IMG/VR virus record: IMGVR_UViG_3300030061_002337
Location: 1 to 23,860 of that record
Strand: one strand, 5' to 3'
Source: a virus
DNA length: 23,860 nucleotides
Shown piece by piece: positions 20,458 through 23,860 of this stretch. The notes under the pieces were generated by a model that saw nothing but the letters and a program-made list of their open reading frames with translations, had not been told where the DNA came from and made no database searches. Both the position numbers and the translations under genes were made by a program. How positions within the stretch are numbered: the stretch's first letter is position 1; the number at the start of each line of letters is the position of its first letter.

Positions 20458-21600
20458 ATGGCAGATTTTGTCGTAGGTGCCAGTCTTAAAGCTAACCGTA
20501 GTGGTAGTCTTGGAAACTCAGGATCGTTAGTAACTACACCTATCCCATTTTCAGGATTAAGATCAGTTAATTGTGGAGCGCAAAGCGGATTAAACGGATT
20601 ATACCTACCAATTAATGAATTTGAATATTCATTCTATAATGATTTTACTATTGAATGTTTTTTAAGAGGAGATGGAACTACTAATGATGGTGGTTTTTTA
20701 AATTTTAATGTTCAAATGGGAACTTACACTCCTGGAGAATTAAATTTCATGATTGATGGAGATGAACTCATGATGAATAATTATGAGTTTCCAGGAACGG
20801 GTTATCGTAAAAAAATAGGAGTAGATATTGGTACAAGAACGACAACTGATTGGTATCATTTTGCTTGTGTAAGAAAAGATAATAAATATTCTTTATTTTG
20901 GAATGGTAATAGAGTTGCTTACGATGTTGATTCAGCAGGAAATGGAACTGCCGATACTATAGATATAGATAGTGATGATGCGTATTTGTTTAAACCTTTT
21001 GGAGGAAATTATCCAATTAATCAAGGAAGGTTACCTACTGTTTTTTTAGGATCGGGTGGTAATAAGCCTTCAGATCAATCTGGAAGTTTCCATTGGGGTG
21101 GATATATAGCTAATTATAGAACTTCATACATTGCTCAATATGATCCTAGTAGTTCTACTTATACTGTTCCAAGTGCTGCTTTTTCAAATTTTAGCGGAAC
21201 CACAACTTATTACAAAGATGCAACTAACAATGATTTTTATAATGAATCAGATAATTTACCTACAACTTTTAACGATCTTGTTTTAGAAAGTACGGCTGTA
21301 GGTAGTGTTACAACAGTGGAAGAGAATAACGTTAACTATCCAATTGTTGCAGCGACAAATTTAACTAATACTTTTTTAGGAAGTGTTACTACTCGAATAG
21401 ATATTTCAATTAGTGCAACTGGTCTTGGTATGACTTCGTCGGTAAGTAATGTAGGAGCCGGTTTAGGTATTTTAGTTCCGATAACAAGTTTTTCTGCGAC
21501 TGCTAGTTTAGGAGATGTAAAACTACCTTTAGTATGGTCAAAAGTTCAAACAGGAACTACTACAAATTGGACAGAAGTAGACACAGGTGAAACAGTATAA
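20458..21600 (+). CDS. Tail fibre-type protein with a LamG/concanavalin-like domain
   Basis: AAGGAG precedes ATG 20458. The 380 residues hold a jelly-roll lectin domain (about 30-225): FTIECFLRGDG (63-73), then DWYHFACVRKDNKYSLFWNG (131-150), the usual LamG strands, and a WGGYIANYRTS segment. A short linker leads into a C-terminal repeat-like beta region (about 300-380) with alternating Ser/Thr and hydrophobic residues. LamG domains bind sugars in many adhesins; here a glycan on the host surface is the likely target, by inference. Confidence 0.7.
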   Translation: MADFVVGASLKANRSGSLGNSGSLVTTPIPFSGLRSVNCGAQSGLNGLYLPINEFEYSFYNDFTIECFLRGDGTTNDGGFLNFNVQMGTYTPGELNFMIDGDELMMNNYEFPGTGYRKKIGVDIGTRTTTDWYHFACVRKDNKYSLFWNGNRVAYDVDSAGNGTADTIDIDSDDAYLFKPFGGNYPINQGRLPTVFLGSGGNKPSDQSGSFHWGGYIANYRTSYIAQYDPSSSTYTVPSAAFSNFSGTTTYYKDATNNDFYNESDNLPTTFNDLVLESTAVGSVTTVEENNVNYPIVAATNLTNTFLGSVTTRIDISISATGLGMTSSVSNVGAGLGILVPITSFSATASLGDVKLPLVWSKVQTGTTTNWTEVDTGETV

Positions 21601-21634
21601 TTGACAAAATAACACATAAAGGATAAAACAAGAT

Positions 21635-22471
21635 ATGGCATCAACATTTTCAACAAGTCTAAAATTAGAGCTTATGGCAACCGGCGAAAACGCTGGTACA
21701 TGGGGAACTAAGACAAATACAAATTTAAGTTTAGTAGAACAAGCGATTGGTGGTTATCAAGAAATAGATGTTGCGTCTTCTGATGTAACATTAACTATGT
21801 CAAATGCATCAATTTCAAACGCTAGAAATATGGTTCTTAAACTTACAGGAACTCTAGCAGGTACAAGAGTTGTTACATTACCAGATGATATAGAAAAAGT
21901 TTTTATAGTTGTAGATGGTACAACGCACTCAGGAAATACTCTAACTTTCAAAACTGCAACAGGTACAGGAGTAACTTTAACAGAAGGTAAAACAGATATT
22001 GTTTTTTCTGATGGTACTAATATTGTAGGTGTAACTGGAGCAAACTTATCAGGTGTTACATTAGATCAAGTTTTAGAAAACGGAGATACTTCAGATGGAA
22101 CTATAAATGTTAGTACAATAAATGTATCTGGTACTATGACTGCAGATCAAGTAGATGATTCTAAAGGTGAAATAAGATCAGTTCCTATTAATACAAAATC
22201 TTCAGACTATACACTTCAAGCAAGTGACCATGGTAAAATAATTTCTATCTCAGCTGGAGACATAACTGTTCCTTCAGGAGTTTTTACTGCGGGCCAAACA
22301 GTTACAATTTATGCAGATGGTGCAACAATAGACATAAATAGATCTGGTGTTACTATGTATTGGGCTCAAACAGGAGCTGACGCTGATAGAGATTTACAAT
22401 CTAGAGGTGTTGCAACTATTGTATGTGTTGCATCTAATACATTTGTAATAACAGGTGGTTTACTATCATAG
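21635..22471 (+). CDS. Tail fibre protein, STFSTSLKLELMATGENAGT type
   Basis: The 278 residues begin with the very common marine phage fibre N-terminus, FSTSLKLELMATGENAGTWG (5-24), followed by TKTNTNLSLVEQAIGGYQ. The body alternates Thr/Ser/Gly/Val strands (TLTFKTATGTGVTLTEGK), and a late TLQASDHGKIISISAGDITV segment resembles the capping domain of fibre proteins. Such N-termini attach to the virion and the rest contacts the host. The ribosome binding site is modest (AAAGGA, 21618-21623). Confidence 0.75.
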   Translation: MASTFSTSLKLELMATGENAGTWGTKTNTNLSLVEQAIGGYQEIDVASSDVTLTMSNASISNARNMVLKLTGTLAGTRVVTLPDDIEKVFIVVDGTTHSGNTLTFKTATGTGVTLTEGKTDIVFSDGTNIVGVTGANLSGVTLDQVLENGDTSDGTINVSTINVSGTMTADQVDDSKGEIRSVPINTKSSDYTLQASDHGKIISISAGDITVPSGVFTAGQTVTIYADGATIDINRSGVTMYWAQTGADADRDLQSRGVATIVCVASNTFVITGGLLS

Positions 22472-22480
22472 GAGTGTAAC

Positions 22481-23323
22481 TTGACACATTATTCACTTCT
22501 ACTAGGCTCATCAAGTGGTGCAAAAGAAGCTTCAAGTTATACAACTAAATCTGCAGGTCAATCTTTTACTATAACTGTACCTACAGGATATAATGCTATT
22601 CACGTTCAATACGCTGTTGGTGGTGGAGGCGGTGCTACTGGTGGTATCTCTTATGATAAAGCAGGTGGTGAATCTTCGGGGCCAGCTGGTGGTTCAGGAG
22701 CTTTCGTATCTGATGTAATATATTCTGTTAGTGAGGGATCTTCTTATTCTGCAAATACAGGATCTGGAGGATCAGGAGGAAATCAAACAGGTAATTTTGG
22801 TCATCCAAGAATAGGTTCAGCAGGCACTCTTTCTAAAATAAATGGATTATTTCAACTTAATCCAGGTGGTGGAGCAAGTTTGACTGGAGGAGGTGTACAA
22901 GGACCTTTAGCTTCTGGTTCAGGAGGATCAGCAGGAAGTTTTTCAGAATCTGGAACAAGAATTACATCTGGATCTTTTTTTAATAGCTCTTTTGATTTAA
23001 TCACAATTGGAAATGTTTCTGAACTAAGAGGTGGACCGACAGGCACTTTTAATTCATCAGGTAATGGCTATGCAGGCGCTTGGAATGGAAACTGTGGAGG
23101 TGATAACTGTAGAATTGGAGGAAGAGGAGGAGCTACTTCTTATGCAGGATCAGTTGCCGGAGGAACTGCAAGTAGTTCATCAGGTAGTGGTACTAATGGT
23201 GGAAATGGATCACGAGGATCAGGTGGTGGTGGAGGAGCTGCTCAAGTTACAGGTGGTGGTGCTACCAATGGAGGATCTGGCGGCGGTGGAGAAATGAGAT
23301 ACAGATTCTTAAATGTATTTTAA
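22481..23323 (+). CDS. Glycine-rich tail tip / adhesin-like protein
   Basis: A TTG start at 22481 is chosen because AGGAG (22470-22474) sits 6 bases upstream and no ATG is close. The 280-residue protein has a short N-terminal domain with VPTGYNAIHVQYAVGGGGG, then long glycine runs such as GGNGSRGSGGGGGAAQVTGG, and ends EMRYRFLNVF. Dense Gly/Ser/Asn with little else is like polyglycine-type adhesins of T4-like gp38, where glycine helices pack side by side and variable loops bind the host. The comparison is by composition. CGGDNC near the middle is the only Cys pair. Confidence 0.65.
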   Translation: MTHYSLLLGSSSGAKEASSYTTKSAGQSFTITVPTGYNAIHVQYAVGGGGGATGGISYDKAGGESSGPAGGSGAFVSDVIYSVSEGSSYSANTGSGGSGGNQTGNFGHPRIGSAGTLSKINGLFQLNPGGGASLTGGGVQGPLASGSGGSAGSFSESGTRITSGSFFNSSFDLITIGNVSELRGGPTGTFNSSGNGYAGAWNGNCGGDNCRIGGRGGATSYAGSVAGGTASSSSGSGTNGGNGSRGSGGGGGAAQVTGGGATNGGSGGGGEMRYRFLNVF

Positions 23324-23636
23324 ACCAAAAAAGATTGTATTTAATTCACTTTTAAAAAAAGTTTCTTTCGATATTATTAAACCTCATCAACAAAATTTAA
23401 ACAAAGAATTAATAATTCAATTAAAAAAAGAAATAAAAGAAGAAGGATTATTATGTCCTTTAGTAATAAATATTAATAATAAACTTATTGATGGTCACCA
23501 TAGATATGAAGCTATTAAAGATAAATGCACAGAAATAGATGTTTATATTGTTAATAGTAAATATATGAAAAAATATTTATCTACATTAAATAGTTATGTA
23601 TGGTTTGACACTCTTGAAAAATTAAAAGATTATTGA
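23313..23636 (+). CDS. ParB-like nuclease-domain protein
   Basis: The 107 residues contain DIIKPHQQNLNKELIIQLKK (20-39), then EGLLCPLVININNKLIDGHH (44-63) and RYEA (64-67). The P-h..n...i..L...I...G...P..v......DGHHRyeA layout is the N-terminal ParB/sulfiredoxin-like domain, with GHHR at 61-64. Such single-domain proteins may bind nucleotides, cut DNA or act on small molecules; phage copies are poorly understood. No DNA-binding helix-turn-helix is present, so a plasmid-type partition role is unlikely. It overlaps the adhesin gene by 11 bases and is very AT-rich. Confidence 0.7.
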   Translation: MYFKPKKIVFNSLLKKVSFDIIKPHQQNLNKELIIQLKKEIKEEGLLCPLVININNKLIDGHHRYEAIKDKCTEIDVYIVNSKYMKKYLSTLNSYVWFDTLEKLKDY

Positions 23637-23655
23637 TATATTAATAGTAGAAATT

Positions 23656-23860
23656 ATGAAAGTTCAATTTAATAAAATTTTTGGTGAAAACATCTATATG
23701 TCTAAATTAGATGATTTTGAAAAAATAAATAATAAACTTATACCTATTATTGAAAAAGACATAACTCCAACTAATTCTCAATTTGCAAGAACAACAGATG
23801 TTAAACCAAAAGATTTACAAGAAATAAATGACAACTTACATTTAAATAAAAAATTTAAAG
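23656..23860 (+). CDS. Partial gene of unknown function, runs off the window
   Basis: ATG 23656 opens a frame without a stop to the window end, 68 codons visible. The start FNKIFGENIYMSKLDDFEKI resembles the beginnings of some phage 2OG-Fe(II) oxygenase-type proteins (F-gp-iy-l-d.....n..l), but no iron ligand region is visible, so this is weak. The composition is very AT-rich like the ParB-like gene before it. No clear ribosome binding site was seen. Confidence 0.45.
   Translation, partial: MKVQFNKIFGENIYMSKLDDFEKINNKLIPIIEKDITPTNSQFARTTDVKPKDLQEINDNLHLNKKFK

Noticed and set aside
21601-21630. TTGACA at 21601 as a promoter for the fibre gene at 21635
   Set aside because: No good -10 follows at proper spacing, and a start there would leave almost no leader before ATG 21635.
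22481-22486. TTGACA at 22481 as a promoter
   Set aside because: It overlaps the TTG start of the Gly-rich gene and no -10 lies 16-18 bases downstream.
23031-23297. Overlapping 88-aa frame inside the glycine-rich gene
   Set aside because: It is the shifted reading of GGA/GGT repeats and gives a low-complexity Leu/Val/Glu product.

Overview
The window is one half of a tailed double-stranded DNA phage genome. It is AT-rich, every supported gene lies on the + strand, and genes are packed with ATGA or TAATG overlaps. The gene content and low G+C resemble uncultured marine podoviruses, including phages of AT-rich marine alphaproteobacteria such as Pelagibacter. That host assignment is an inference from gene style, not something the sequence proves. 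No integrase, tRNA, CRISPR array, insertion sequence or DNA replication gene was seen. No tape-measure gene was seen either, which fits a short-tailed phage.

Layout. 1-1571: small genes of an early or middle type, two of them behind matching TTGACA promoters with a shared leader; a strong hairpin at 1580-1605 closes the block. 1622-1766: an AT-rich gap in front of the packaging genes. 1767-2444: a sulfotransferase-like accessory gene. 2434-9426: the large terminase, two large proteins of unknown role (413 and 570 aa), a 51-aa overlapping gene, and the portal protein. 9428-12582: a holin-like membrane protein, then a run of about a dozen tiny, mostly basic proteins, including an EF-hand protein, a Cys-rich peptide, a TDGRYASP repeat protein and three conserved Cys-bearing basic proteins. 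12530-16126: a GroES-like co-chaperonin, a coiled-coil scaffold, a conserved 152-aa protein, the major capsid protein and a second virion protein, closed by a textbook terminator at 16148-16179. 16194-20446: two small genes, a structured leader whose pseudoknot could mask the ribosome binding site, lectin-fold and small virion proteins, and head-tail adaptor-like proteins. 20458-23323: tail-fibre and adhesin genes ending in a glycine-rich tip-like protein. 23313-23860: a ParB-like gene and the start of another gene, both very AT-rich.

How the parts fit. The terminase packages DNA through the portal into a shell built by the capsid protein on the scaffold, perhaps folded with help from the viral Cpn10. 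Adaptor-like proteins join head to tail, and the fibre and adhesin proteins bind the host. The holin-like protein would time lysis. The tiny basic proteins are the least understood part; several share Gly-Gly and YYKG-type C-terminal tails and may be virion or assembly components. The sulfotransferase and the ParB-like gene look like accessory additions.

Most promising for new biology: the leader pseudoknot at 16717-16770, the shared C-terminal tails and metal-binding motifs of the small-protein cluster, and the paired promoter/operator elements at 219-274 and 1034-1090.
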